Below, one piece after another: positions 1 through 8,875 of a DNA stretch of 64,000 bases. Source of the DNA: Amorphophallus konjac (lineage: Eukaryota > Streptophyta > Magnoliopsida > Alismatales > Araceae); NCBI GenBank assembly GCA_022559845.1, contig CM040128.1:72169247-72233246 (forward strand). Direction: 5' to 3'. The notes beneath the pieces are model-generated. The model was given only the letters and a program-made list of their open reading frames with translations, ran no database searches and was not told the DNA's origin. Every line of letters begins with the position of its first letter. Positions within the stretch are counted from its first letter, which is position 1. Both the position numbers and the translations under genes were made by a program.

Positions 1-885
1 ATGTTACAAACTTTCATGAGGCATGAATGTTTGTAATTTGAATGTTGAAAGAAAGCCTTGCAATTGAATGATAATGTAATTGTGGAAACATCTTTATAAA
101 TATGCATAGCTACATGTGTGTATGAGATCATGGTGATGCATAATGAAAATACATATTTACATATGTTTGCATATGTGTGTGTTTAGGTGTTCGCACTTTG
201 TCAAATTGAGTTTCATGATATGTAAGCGTATCTTGGCAATGTTATTTGAATGATTGAGCTCCCATATCATTACATATGCCTTAGATGCAATGGAAGATTC
301 AAAGTTACCCAAATGCCATCGCTCGTGACTTATGTCTTTATGGAAACATTTATTTATGCAATGAGCATTTGGATGGTTGACAAGTTATGGAGGTTCTTTT
401 GGAAGAATCTAGTTTATGAGCTCTTAACTTTCACACCTGTGGTAACCTGATACTCTTGTGTTTTTGCAGGTCCAAGGATGGTTTTTATACCCTCCCATAT
501 CAAGTGGATCATGGTAATACACTAACCACCTTGTGTGCTTGAAATGGAGGTAGTTGAGGTTGAGCTTTCATACCTTTGTATTTGGACAATTGAGAGATTC
601 AATTTCATTACAACAAACACTTGTCATATGGTGGAATGTGTTTTTGTTGGTTGTAAATGGAAAGCCAAACACATGTTTGAATGGGTTGTATGATGCATTT
701 TTATGTGAACAAGTTGAAATTGTTGATGCTTGATTCATGAACTTTGATTATGATCTAACCGCTTGTTTCATCATGTGTTTCAGGTTAAGAAATCATGTTT
801 GATCATCATGGGACTTTGGTAACATCTAAACATTTATTTTCCCATGTATTTTTAGTGATTTGATAAGTTTTTGAAACCCATACTG

Positions 886-1060
886 ACATGGGTCGACCCC
901 TGGGGTCCACCCGTGAAGCTTCTGGTTCGGACAGAACCACAATTGTGACCCAGTGTGTAGGGGTCGACCCATGGGGTCGACCCCTGGAAACTGAGTTTCC
1001 ATTTCTTTTCTGCCCGCCCTCTGGTTGTCCAGGGGTCGACCCATGGGGTCGACCCATTCC
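886..1060. repeat. Palindromic GGGTCGACCC repeats
   Basis: About five copies of GGGTCGACCC-type palindromes in three clusters (near 891, 961-985 and 1033-1054), spaced by CATGG or CTGG. They lie in the presumed U3 of the copia-type LTR, 150-300 bp upstream of its TATA box. The palindromy makes short ORFs appear on both strands; none looks like a real protein. Confidence 0.6.
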
Positions 1061-1202
1061 GGCACGGGATTCTCGGGAGCATCAGAAACCCAATGAAAAC
1101 ATGTCTAAACTTTACCAAACTATCCCCTAATGGTTTCTAATGTTATTAGGGTGTTTCTAACATGTTTTAGGAGGGTTATATGAGTCTTTTATCCAGTTCT
1201 CT

Positions 1203-1210
1203 ATATATAT
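1203..1210 (+). promoter_or_regulatory. Probable LTR TATA box
   Basis: TATATATA in the left copia-type LTR. It is followed by a G-rich purine segment and then the R/U5-like text. Placement is by analogy with other LTRs; no transcript start can be seen. Confidence 0.4.
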
Positions 1211-2094
1211 GAATGTGAACTCCGATTTTGAAAAGGAAGAACCGTAATGTGCTATCTTTCTATCTTGTAGGGCAAGGAAAGGGGGAAAAGGAAGAGGAGC
1301 TCTTGCAAGGTGGTTTTCATCTACTTCCATGGAGATTTGGAGCTCGTGATAGAAGAAGAAAAGAAGCGTCTCGAAGAGAGGAACGCGAGGACGCCGAAAT
1401 CGTGGCCATCCGATAACGAGCCAAGAAGAGCCGGAGTCTTTCTTGAAGGGGAAGCTTCATACATGCTTTATCTTCGTTGATTCAGTCTCTAGAGTTTGCT
1501 TGGGGCTCAATGCATCTATTTGTCTTTGCTTCTTAAATTTCTAGAAGGATATTCTGTGTGGGTGTTCGGAGAAAGGGTTCTCCGAGTGATTGGTTGACGC
1601 GTGTGCGTCGTTTTGTGCAGAGCATATCCGCGTGTGTGCTTGGGTATTTTGTGGGGTTTGTTCCCCGTGTGTGATTGGGGGTTTTCTCCTGTGTGATTGT
1701 GTAGGCTTCGTCCTACGTGTGTGTGTTGGAGCTTGGCTCCGTGTGTGTATGGGGTTTTATCCCCGGGCTGTTTTATACAGTAGTGAAGCCTCACCGGTTT
1801 GGTGAGGGGTGGACGTAGGGAGCCCGTCGTGGTCCCGAACCACCTTAAAAATCCCCGTGCATTGTGGCTTGCATTGTGGTTTGTGTTATGGTGGTTTGAT
1901 TTATCGTTCATATCTATTTATCCATTCGAGTGAGTACGGTGAGATTGAGAGAATCAATTTTATTCTAATTAGTTTAAATTCCTCAATCTTGCTAATTCCG
2001 CTGTAAGTTTAAGTTTTTAATTGGACATAACTTTTGTAGACGGTTCTATTCACCCCCCCTCTAGAACCGTATTCCTGCACTACGGGACCCAACA

Positions 2095-2146
2095 TTAACA
2101 AAGTGTGTCCCAAAGATGATTTTCCGTTGTCTCACATAGATGTCTT
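2095..2146 (+). pseudogene. Gypsy B reverse transcriptase, left fragment
   Basis: In frame this encodes the conserved Ty3/gypsy RT stretch around NK-CPKDDFPL. It stops dead at the CACTA-1 terminus. The reading frame resumes in the same phase at 32372, past the element and the second copy of the CTT duplication. This shows that the two pieces were one RT gene before the CACTA insertion. The left side is cut by the copia-type LTR. Confidence 0.85.
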
Positions 2147-2560
2147 CACTACTAGAAAAATATTAATACAAGGCAAAATTCTTCTGCCTTTTAAAGTGTC
2201 AAAATTCGCCTTTTAAAGTCTTAGAAGGCGAAAAGAGGGCGGATTACATTCTGCCTTCTATGCCACTGTCTTCTATGTAAATAGAAGGCGAAAAGTAAAT
2301 TTTAAAAGGCGAAAACTTTAAAAGGCAGAAATGAAAGTTTTAGAAGGCAATTTTTTTCTGCCTTATAAACTCGTGATTAAAGGCATTTATATGTGCCCTC
2401 TATTATTTTTTAGAAGACGATAATTTCTGCCTTCTAAGATCTATATAGAAGACATATTTTTATCTTCTATTTCTTTTAGATGGCAAAATTTTTTACTTTA
2501 TAAGTTGTCAAAATAAGTCACTAGAAGGTAAAATTTTCTGCTTTCTATACTAACATCAGA
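2147..2560. repeat. CACTA-1 left terminal and subterminal repeats
   Basis: After the terminal CACTACTAGAAAAAT come about ten short units with AAGGCGAAAA, AAGGCAGAA or the inverse GCCTTTTAAA/GCCTTCTA in both orientations. In CACTA elements such subterminal units bind the element's TNPA-like protein. The density fades after about 2560. Confidence 0.8.
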
Positions 2561-2930
2561 ATATAAATTATTATCTTTTAAAAGTAGTCTTATTCTTCAT
2601 ATAACATGTTATATTTAATGATAGATCTTCTATTTTTTTTCTCAAGAATAAAATACATTCCAACTTGTAACATGACATAAAAATAAAACATTACACATTC
2701 GTAATTAAACAACATTCAACTTTGTTTATATTTGTTCAACAAAAAATTTATTTATATAAAAATGTGCTCATACATACATTAGACCTACTATAAGATCACA
2801 ATGTGCATGCGCAGGTCATACACAAAATTTGCACCAACATGTGCTCCTCTAAACAAACACTTTAAATAAATACGGACTATAAACAATTTGATTCTACAAT
2901 CTTCTTCCACCGGTAGCCTTTCTAAATCTT
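2561..2930. other. CACTA-1 interior, AT-rich, no gene seen
   Basis: AT-rich sequence between the subterminal repeats and the first exon-like segment. I see no open frame or recognisable motif. Confidence 0.5.
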
Positions 2931-3113
2931 TTAAGTTACAAGCTTAAAACCAGTGAAGTTTCCACCAAAGAATCTGGATTTTTCTTCAAATGGCATCCTT
3001 TGACGCTTCTCATAGTACATAAAATCATTGAAAATTGATGTCTTCGGTGGCCTGTTCTTAAAGATGTTAAGCATACTCAGCCTAGCATATATTTTACCCG
3101 CATGAACAAACAT
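2931..3113 (-). pseudogene. Unrecognised captured exon (60 aa, C-terminal-looking)
   Basis: A 60-residue minus-strand frame whose composition looks like real protein. It is basic and aromatic, with a KNRPPKTSIF...MYYEKRQRMPFEEK core, and ends in a stop. A TTAG acceptor-like site lies just upstream on that strand. It is on the same strand as the RpoT and esterase-like fragments and would be the last exon of the captured unit. I do not recognise the family. A further weak exon-like stretch on this strand (about 3700-3760) may belong to it. Function is unknown. Confidence 0.4.
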
Positions 3114-4223
3114 GTACTAATGTCATTAGAAAACTAACATGATATAATTTTATCAACACACTGACATCAGGGATAAACTACAAAATAGAATAATGGGTAT
3201 CAATAATTGCATAGTGAACTTTCATGAAATTCAAAGTTAACAATTAAAAGAATCAATCAGCCAAAGAATGAGGGTCCCAATGACACCTCGAATTTTATTT
3301 CTATTTTCATCTTTGATTTGATAACTACTGGAGCATCAGACATGTTTGCAAAATTAACATAAAACTCACAAAAAGTTGTTCCAAGTTGCCGACCCATGAT
3401 GCATCCACAAATGCTACACATCCACACATACGGGCAGAAGCACATCAAACGCATTCATTCACATTCATATTATCATAGATCAAGAAAAAATTGCATTTTT
3501 CATTCTATGCAAAACATTTACATCCATCATAACATAGTGTCACAGTGCATCATGCTATATATTCTACCATTCACCAAAGTAAATGAGGAACAAAAAGAGC
3601 ATATCCCCATGTAGTTTTGTGTTGATACACAATAAAAAAATGTAATGTTTTACCATCAACACACAGGCCAAAATGTGACAAAGTTCGACATACCACCAGA
3701 AAAATAAGAGGGTAATCGTGAGTCATCATGAGGGGGAATGGCTCCTCTGTGTATCATGAATTAACTACAAAATATAAAAATGGTGCATTATAATCAACTC
3801 GAGATCCCAAGCAGTCACAGAGCCATCCTGTAACAATTACTATTGAAAAAATGAACTGCAGAGTACAGTTAATAAGGCATAGAAATTAAATGAAGGAAAT
3901 CTGCAGATGGCTCACCAAAATCTTTTAAAGCCAAGAAGTTTATGAGTTCCCACTTCTGACACGTATCACAATGAACAGAATTCAAAGAGCTTGACAATAC
4001 ATCATCTTCCGATGCAGGTCTCTAGTTTTGCACCATTTATTTGCTAGCACATCAGACAATGGGATTTCTAAAAAGGATGTCTAAACGAAGATAAATAACA
4101 GACTTGAGGCTTCTTGTTTTGAAGAAGATGCGAATGGGAAACATAGAACCCATCTATTCTTAAAAGAGAAACTGTTCAGCATTGTTAGATGATGGCCACT
4201 AAATAGATTAAACAAAAACTTAC
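3114..4223 (-). other. CACTA-1 interior between exon-like segments
   Basis: AT-rich sequence with some splice-site-like and exon-like patches on the minus strand (about 3697-3760, 3800-3830 and 3950-4010). None is long enough or recognisable enough to annotate as coding. It is probably intron and exon debris of the captured gene or genes. Confidence 0.35.
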
Positions 4224-4313
4224 AAGATGTCTCTCACTCTTCATGTAAGGTTGAACAACGGAAAGACCAAGAGGGCTTGTCCATCTGACAGGTTGATTCT
4301 CTGAAGCAATGAC
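4224..4313 (-). pseudogene. Phage-type RNA polymerase (RpoT) exon fragment, 30 codons
   Basis: This is a clean 90-bp exon on the minus strand, bounded by CACACAG| and |GTAAGT. It encodes the RpoT segment with the motif [14 protein letters not shown] followed by KSERHL. Plant nuclear-encoded mitochondrial and plastid T7-like polymerases have RWTTPLGLPVVQPY here, in the C-terminal catalytic part. The preceding RpoT exon is at 28766-28836; the two are separated by the Tat-A insertion in their intron. No catalytic-domain remainder follows, so this is a captured fragment and not a working polymerase. Confidence 0.85.
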
Positions 4314-4815
4314 CTGTGTGTATTTCCAGAGTTCAATAAGATCTAAGATTTGAGACAAAACATGTGTTGTAACCAGAAAATAAATGTATATATACGTTTA
4401 TATATGTACGCATGTGTGCGTCAAAAGCCCATGCTTACGGTGTTGGCTTAGTCCAACCCGTTCTATCCCGCGGAAGCGAGGAGAACCCGCGATAAACCCA
4501 CGGAGACTATTATAGTCATGTGGTTCCGGGTTTTAATCAATCAACCCAAAGCCCTAAGGGTGTGAAGACGTTCTATGCACATTGTTTTGGTACCTCGACG
4601 GCGTGTATCACGTCTCGTAGGATCGAAAACTCCTTCCCCGACGGACGAGCGAGGCGCGGAAGACAACGAACAAGGCGTGGAGAAGGCTTTTCCTCTCCCA
4701 CGTGGAGTCAAGTGCGGAAACGTCGCTGTCGGAGCCATACGGAGAATTTTAAAAGAAGCGAAGGGGACTGCCCGGGGAGGGGGGAACCCGCCCGGGGTAT
4801 AAGGCCCCCGGGCGG

Positions 4816-5135
4816 GTCTCCCCGTGGCTGCGCGCGGGCTGGCAGACCCGCCCGGGGTCTGCCCACCCCAGACGGGTCCGCCCGGGACCGCGCGCCCCCG
4901 GGCAGGTCCGCCCGGGACCGCGCGCCCCCGGGCGGGTCCGCCCGGGGTGCTGCGCACCCGGGCGGGACCGCCCGGGACTGCGCGCCCCCGGGCGGGTGCG
5001 CCCGGGGTGCTGCGCCCCCGGGCGGGTCCGCCCGGGGTGTTGCGCCCCCGGGCGGGTCCGCCCGGGGTGTTGCGCCCCCGGGCCGGTCTGCCCGGGGCCG
5101 CGCGCCCCCGGGCGGGTCCGTCCGGGGTGCTGTGC
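4816..5135. repeat. 30-bp GC-rich palindromic tandem array in LTR
   Basis: About ten units with an exact 30-bp period, each containing CCCGGGCGGGTCCGCCCGGG, itself nearly self-complementary. The array lies just upstream of the TATA box, so in U3. Because 30 is divisible by three, it opens long Pro/Arg/Gly/Ala frames on both strands; these are artefacts. The right LTR keeps only about five units (27171-27330). Confidence 0.85.
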
Positions 5136-5258
5136 ATCCGGTTTAGTCTATTAACTGCCAGTTTTCCAAAAAATTTGATTTTTGGAGGGAAAGGAACCCG
5201 CCCGGGGTCGCCTTGACCCGCCCGGGTCCCACTTCCCCCGGGCCGGTTCCCTACTTTC

Positions 5259-5266
5259 TATAAATA
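5259..5266 (+). promoter_or_regulatory. Tat-A 5' LTR TATA box
   Basis: TATAAATA followed by a GACCC segment, identical in the right LTR at 27459-27466. It lies about 1.15 kb before the LTR end, so the R/U5 portion is long. It is the likely promoter of the genomic RNA. Confidence 0.7.
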
Positions 5267-6423
5267 GACCCTATGGGTCCCATTGAAGGAGGACACACAC
5301 ACGGGGGGAAAGAACGAGGAGGAAAGGTGGACTTGCCTAGACCTCAAGTTCAAGTGGTTCGTTGTTTTCGGTCCGAGTGGGGTAAGTCCCCGGGCCTTGT
5401 GTATATGCCCCTACGGGGTATATTTACAATTATGCCCGTCAACGGGCCGTGTTCGTAATGCGTTGTACAACAGGGTGACGGACTTATGCAATTATGTCAT
5501 TATGTCATCATGTCATTACGATGACAAATTGTAAAAATGTCCTCCTCAAGGTCTTGAAAGGCCTAAGTCTTGTAAATTGTAGTTTTACCTTGCGACTTTT
5601 GTAATTAGGGGTATGCCCCTACTTCCCGCCATGATGCGGATGTATGTACTGTCGATAATTCGTCGACACCCTCTGTACTCATGCAAAATTATAAGAGCAC
5701 CTTATTATGCTCGGCACATTTCGTTAATGCAATATTGCATATAAACCCCGACTCTCTAAGAGCGTGCATACCTCCTCCTACTTCCAAGCAATTGAACCCA
5801 TGAGTGTCTTCTCTAGAACCTCTCGTTGTCGGCTTGGTCTGGGAGTGCTGTTGGCTCAGTCCAGCGCTCGAGGGTCATCTTAAACCTAGGCCTAGGGTTT
5901 GGTAAAGTTACCGAAATACCCCTGCGACCTAAGAAGTGATCTAATGGCCTCCCAAACATTCTGAAAAGGGCCTCAGAGCTTTAGAAAGTCAGTAACCCGG
6001 CTTTATGTCTACCCTAGCCCAGAAAATCCTAAATCCCTCTGGTCTGGTTATTTACTAAAATACCCATAGGTCTAATACGGCCACTAAAACCCCAGTGGCC
6101 CACTTCAGCGTGCTCAGTCAGGGTCCCCGTCAGCTCCCCCGTCCTGTTTTAAGCAAACCTACTCTATTGGTTGGAGCCTTGAGAAAGAACTTTAAGCCTT
6201 CATGTTGTCATTTAATCAAGGGTGTTCGGACATTAAGCCGATGTAAATCAACGCCGACTCCGGTCGGCGGGGAGAGGTCCAGCACTCGAACCTATATCGT
6301 CTGATACGACGCGCACCCACGGAACCCTCTCTATGCAGAGAGTGTTTCTTTTCAAAAAGAACGAAAATCTACCTTTTATCCATGATAAAAGTCGATTCTA
6401 GATTTTTTCCGTGTCTCACAGAC

Positions 6424-6441
6424 TGGCACGCCCGGTGGGAC
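6424..6441 (+). promoter_or_regulatory. Tat-A primer binding site
   Basis: TGGCACGCCCGGTGGGAC, three bases after the left LTR. The leading TGG would pair with a tRNA CCA end. I could not assign the tRNA with confidence. Confidence 0.75.
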
Positions 6442-6577
6442 TTTTCCCACCTTTCTTCTCTTTGACAACAGAAGGCTTGCACCTCTTTGAGGTTCCTATT
6501 GCTCTCCCTCTTACAGGACGAGGGAAGAACGCTTTGCTTACCAGTTTCAAGCGCTCTGTCACATCACGATCACGACA

Positions 6578-8482
6578 ATGGCAGCGGTGACGTATGGACC
6601 GCAGGTGATCGCTACCCACGCCAGGTATGGCTATCTAGCGACGCCGATTGCTTTCGGCGACTTTCCCCCGGTGGTCGGTTCCCCTTTTTTCTTAGGGGTA
6701 GTCCCGATCACTGAGGATGACGCAGTGCCAACTGCTGGCCGGACTGCTCCGGCTAAGAAGACTGCTGCAGAGGGTGCTAGGCCCTCCGTTCGTGCTGTAA
6801 GCCGGGTTCACCCGGCTTCGAAGGTGTTCGCCGGGGGCGTCAGGCCCTCTGTTCCTGCCTTTGGTCGGACTGTTCCGGTCGAGGCAACTACTCTGAAGGG
6901 CGTCAGGCCCTCTGTTCCTGCCTTTGGTCGGATTGTTCCAGTCAAGGCAACTACTCTGAAGGGCGTCAGGCCCTCTGTTCCTATCATTGGTCGGGCTGTT
7001 CCGGCCGAGACAACTGCTCTGAAGGGCGTCAGGCCCTCTGTTCCTGCCACCGGCCGGGTCCGCCCGGTCCAAAAGATACCTACCGGGGGTGTTAGGCCCT
7101 CTTTATCTGCTGTTGGCCGAGTCAGGTCGGCCGGACAATACAACATGGCTGGGGGTGTCAGGCCCTCGATGAAGCCCACACTTGGAGATGTCAGGCCTTC
7201 AGTCTCTCAAGCTGGCCGAGTGTTCTCGGTCAACCATATTACTGTTGAGACGGCTCCTCCCCGACAGGGACAGCGCCGCCCTCGTCGTCGCGGTAGCCGT
7301 ACTGAGACGGTTGCCCCTGCTCAACGGGGGCAACGCCACGCGAGGAAACAACTTCGGCCTGGGGCCACTACTTCACGTTCCGGCAAGACTATTCTCGTCG
7401 GCGACGTCCGTATCAGGCTCGATGGAGGCGAGCCGATTGTACCTCGGGACCGACACGTCCCCACTATTCCAACTTCCAACCGGTTCGAACTCCTTCGGAA
7501 GATCCGAGAGGAGGGAGCGAAGGCAAAGAATGTCACCACGCTCCGGCCCAAAGTGGCGGCCCCCAGAGTCAAGTCTGGGGGCAACCCAATTGAGGAGCAT
7601 CAGCTCCACCTAAAGGAGATATGGGTCACCAAGGAGGAGGCCCAGGCAATTAAACACGCTCGGGCTGAGAAAGGTACACGCCAGTCTGGGCCGCACTCAG
7701 GGCAGGGCCCCTCTATTCCTAAGTCGACTAAGCCATCCTCCTCTCACAAGCCAGGCGCTCGCTGGCAGCGGGGGCAGTGCCGCGCCCCACCAAAGCCGGT
7801 ACGTCCGACTTCCCCCTGGGCTACCTCAGACAATTCAAGAGGGGGCAATGCTCGACAGTGTCCGGCCCCTCGAGCATCTGTCTTCGACCGGCTAGGGGAC
7901 ATATCTCCCCCGGTGCGGCATCCGCCGAGGAGGAGGCGGGTAACTCGTGTCGTAGATGACATTGTCAGGGTGTTCACCTACTACACCTCCTCCACGGACA
8001 AGCACATGGAAGCGGCTCAGGAAGACCTCACCCAGCCATTACAAGCTATGAGGAGGTCGAAGCACGTCTCTCGGGTCGTGGCTCAGCTAGACTCAGTTCC
8101 TCTAGCAGGAACTTCACAGCCTGACCCTGCACGACAGGAGGAGCGCCAGGATAATGATCATGGCGCTGTCGGGGAGGGCCTTTTCCCTCGCGAGGAAGGT
8201 ACAACGGAGGGGATGCAAGCTCTCACCCTGGAAGAACTCCGGCGCGAAAACCAAGAGTTGAAAGGTCTGTTGCAAGCACTCCTGCGCGATAAGGAGCCTC
8301 CTGCCCAACCTGCTGCAGCACCGGCAAGCGTTGAGCAGCAAACATCTCCAGCTCCGGCCACTATTAATGTGTCGGCTATGGCGGCCAGATCTCCTATGGC
8401 CCTGGAAGTGGAGGTACCTCAGCAGGAGCCTAATATGAGGTTCTCTGCTACTCCTGCCGAAAGTTTGACAGCTCAGCGGTAG
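6578..8482 (+). CDS. Tat-A ORF1: repeat-rich protein upstream of gag (634 aa)
   Basis: The first ATG after the primer site is at 6578. The protein starts with a short hydrophobic segment. Residues about 65-215 then carry a tandem array of about seven units of 20-22 aa with the core GVRPSVPAFGR. Basic Pro/Arg/Ser-rich sequence follows. A weak coiled-coil-like stretch (LEELRRENQELKGLLQ) lies near residue 550. The frame ends at TAG (8480-8482), but gag continues at once in the same frame. ORF1 may therefore be the N-terminal extension of gag, separated by a readthrough stop or by a mutation. Large gag N-terminal regions and extra ORFs are known in Tat/Ogre elements. I know of no enzymatic domain here. 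Confidence 0.75.
   Translation: MAAVTYGPQVIATHARYGYLATPIAFGDFPPVVGSPFFLGVVPITEDDAVPTAGRTAPAKKTAAEGARPSVRAVSRVHPASKVFAGGVRPSVPAFGRTVPVEATTLKGVRPSVPAFGRIVPVKATTLKGVRPSVPIIGRAVPAETTALKGVRPSVPATGRVRPVQKIPTGGVRPSLSAVGRVRSAGQYNMAGGVRPSMKPTLGDVRPSVSQAGRVFSVNHITVETAPPRQGQRRPRRRGSRTETVAPAQRGQRHARKQLRPGATTSRSGKTILVGDVRIRLDGGEPIVPRDRHVPTIPTSNRFELLRKIREEGAKAKNVTTLRPKVAAPRVKSGGNPIEEHQLHLKEIWVTKEEAQAIKHARAEKGTRQSGPHSGQGPSIPKSTKPSSSHKPGARWQRGQCRAPPKPVRPTSPWATSDNSRGGNARQCPAPRASVFDRLGDISPPVRHPPRRRRVTRVVDDIVRVFTYYTSSTDKHMEAAQEDLTQPLQAMRRSKHVSRVVAQLDSVPLAGTSQPDPARQEERQDNDHGAVGEGLFPREEGTTEGMQALTLEELRRENQELKGLLQALLRDKEPPAQPAAAPASVEQQTSPAPATINVSAMAARSPMALEVEVPQQEPNMRFSATPAESLTAQR
6770..7200 (+). repeat. Coding minisatellite in ORF1 (60-66 bp units)
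   Basis: Direct repeats with the core GGCGTCAGGCCCTCTGTTCCTGC, varying between units. They encode GVRPSVPA(F)GR followed by a variable V/T/K tail. The best-preserved units run from about 6835 to 7070 and more diverged ones extend to about 7200. Minus-strand ORFs over the array are shadows. Confidence 0.8.
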
Positions 8483-8875
8483 ATGATTGAGCGGATTGTA
8501 GAAGCAAAGTTCGCTCAGCATGGTGAAAGAGTGGCCACGGTCGATCTGTACAGTGTGCCCTACCCTCTCCATCACCAATTCAAGAAGCTCCCTCCGGACT
8601 GCCCCAAGGCCCCGAAGCTGCAAAAGTTCAATGGACAGGGTTCGCCCCATGAGCACCTGGCTTACTATGTAACCGCCATGGGCGAACTGGCTTTGGACGA
8701 GTCCTACCTCTTGCGGTATTTCGCCACTTCTTTGACGGGTTCTGCTTTTCAATGGTACTCCCGTTTGAAGCCCAACTCGGTGCCCGATTGGGCAGATATG
8801 CAGAAGAAGTTTGTGGACCGGTTCCAAACCGCGGAGCGTAAGGTTTCCTTAGCGGAACTTTGCGCTTTAAAATAA
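8483..8875 (+). CDS. gag: Tat-A gag, N-terminal part of capsid-like domain
   Basis: In the same frame as ORF1. It encodes the retrotransposon gag (capsid-like) domain: a KLPPDCPKAPKLQKFNG motif, then a helix-rich region with FATSLTGSAFQWYSRLKP and FVDRFQ. The role is assembly of the virus-like particle in the cytoplasm. The frame is closed by TAA at 8873-8875, inside the domain; the rest of the domain follows at once in the same frame. This is a single nonsense codon, not a frameshift. CAA, a glutamine codon, differs from TAA by one C to T change. Confidence 0.85.
   Translation: MIERIVEAKFAQHGERVATVDLYSVPYPLHHQFKKLPPDCPKAPKLQKFNGQGSPHEHLAYYVTAMGELALDESYLLRYFATSLTGSAFQWYSRLKPNSVPDWADMQKKFVDRFQTAERKVSLAELCALK

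Larger units (their letters stand above)
1..2094 (+). mobile_element. Ty1/copia (SIRE-like) LTR, 3' portion
   Basis: Non-coding. It ends in CA at 2094 immediately before gypsy RT codons. Just before the end is a hairpin whose arms read CGGTTCT/AGAACCG around a C-rich loop (2040-2070), a layout usual near the 3' end of SIRE-type copia LTRs. At about 1800-1850 there is the reverse complement of the 'GGTGGTTCGG...CCTACGTCCAC' text typical of these LTRs. A TATATATA box lies at 1203-1210, so 1-1200 would be U3 and 1235-2094 R/U5. No primer site follows, so this is a solo LTR or a 3' LTR. The left end is outside the window. The predicted 5-bp target duplication is TTAAC (2095-2099), but its partner is not visible. 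Orientation is inferred from the TATA box and hairpin. Confidence 0.6.
4365..6420 (+). repeat. Tat-A left LTR (2056 bp)
   Basis: Starts TGTTGTAACC and ends GTGTCTCACA. It includes a 30-bp GC-rich array (about 4816-5135), a TATA box at 5259-5266 and a long R/U5. It matches 23869-24362 plus 27161-28621 almost base for base, apart from the solo LTR insertion and fewer array units there. Confidence 0.95.

Noticed and set aside
806..1130. ORFs on both strands over 806-1130
   Set aside because: Palindromic GGGTCGACCC repeats create mirror frames. Low-complexity peptides with no support.
4520..5216. Long overlapping ORFs on both strands rich in Gly/Pro/Arg/Ala
   Set aside because: They are produced by the 30-bp GC-rich palindromic array in the LTR: period divisible by three, no stop in any unit, no protein-like variation.
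6692..7179. Minus-strand ORFs over ORF1 repeats
   Set aside because: They are shadows of the plus-strand coding minisatellite; the plus frame is continuous with gag.
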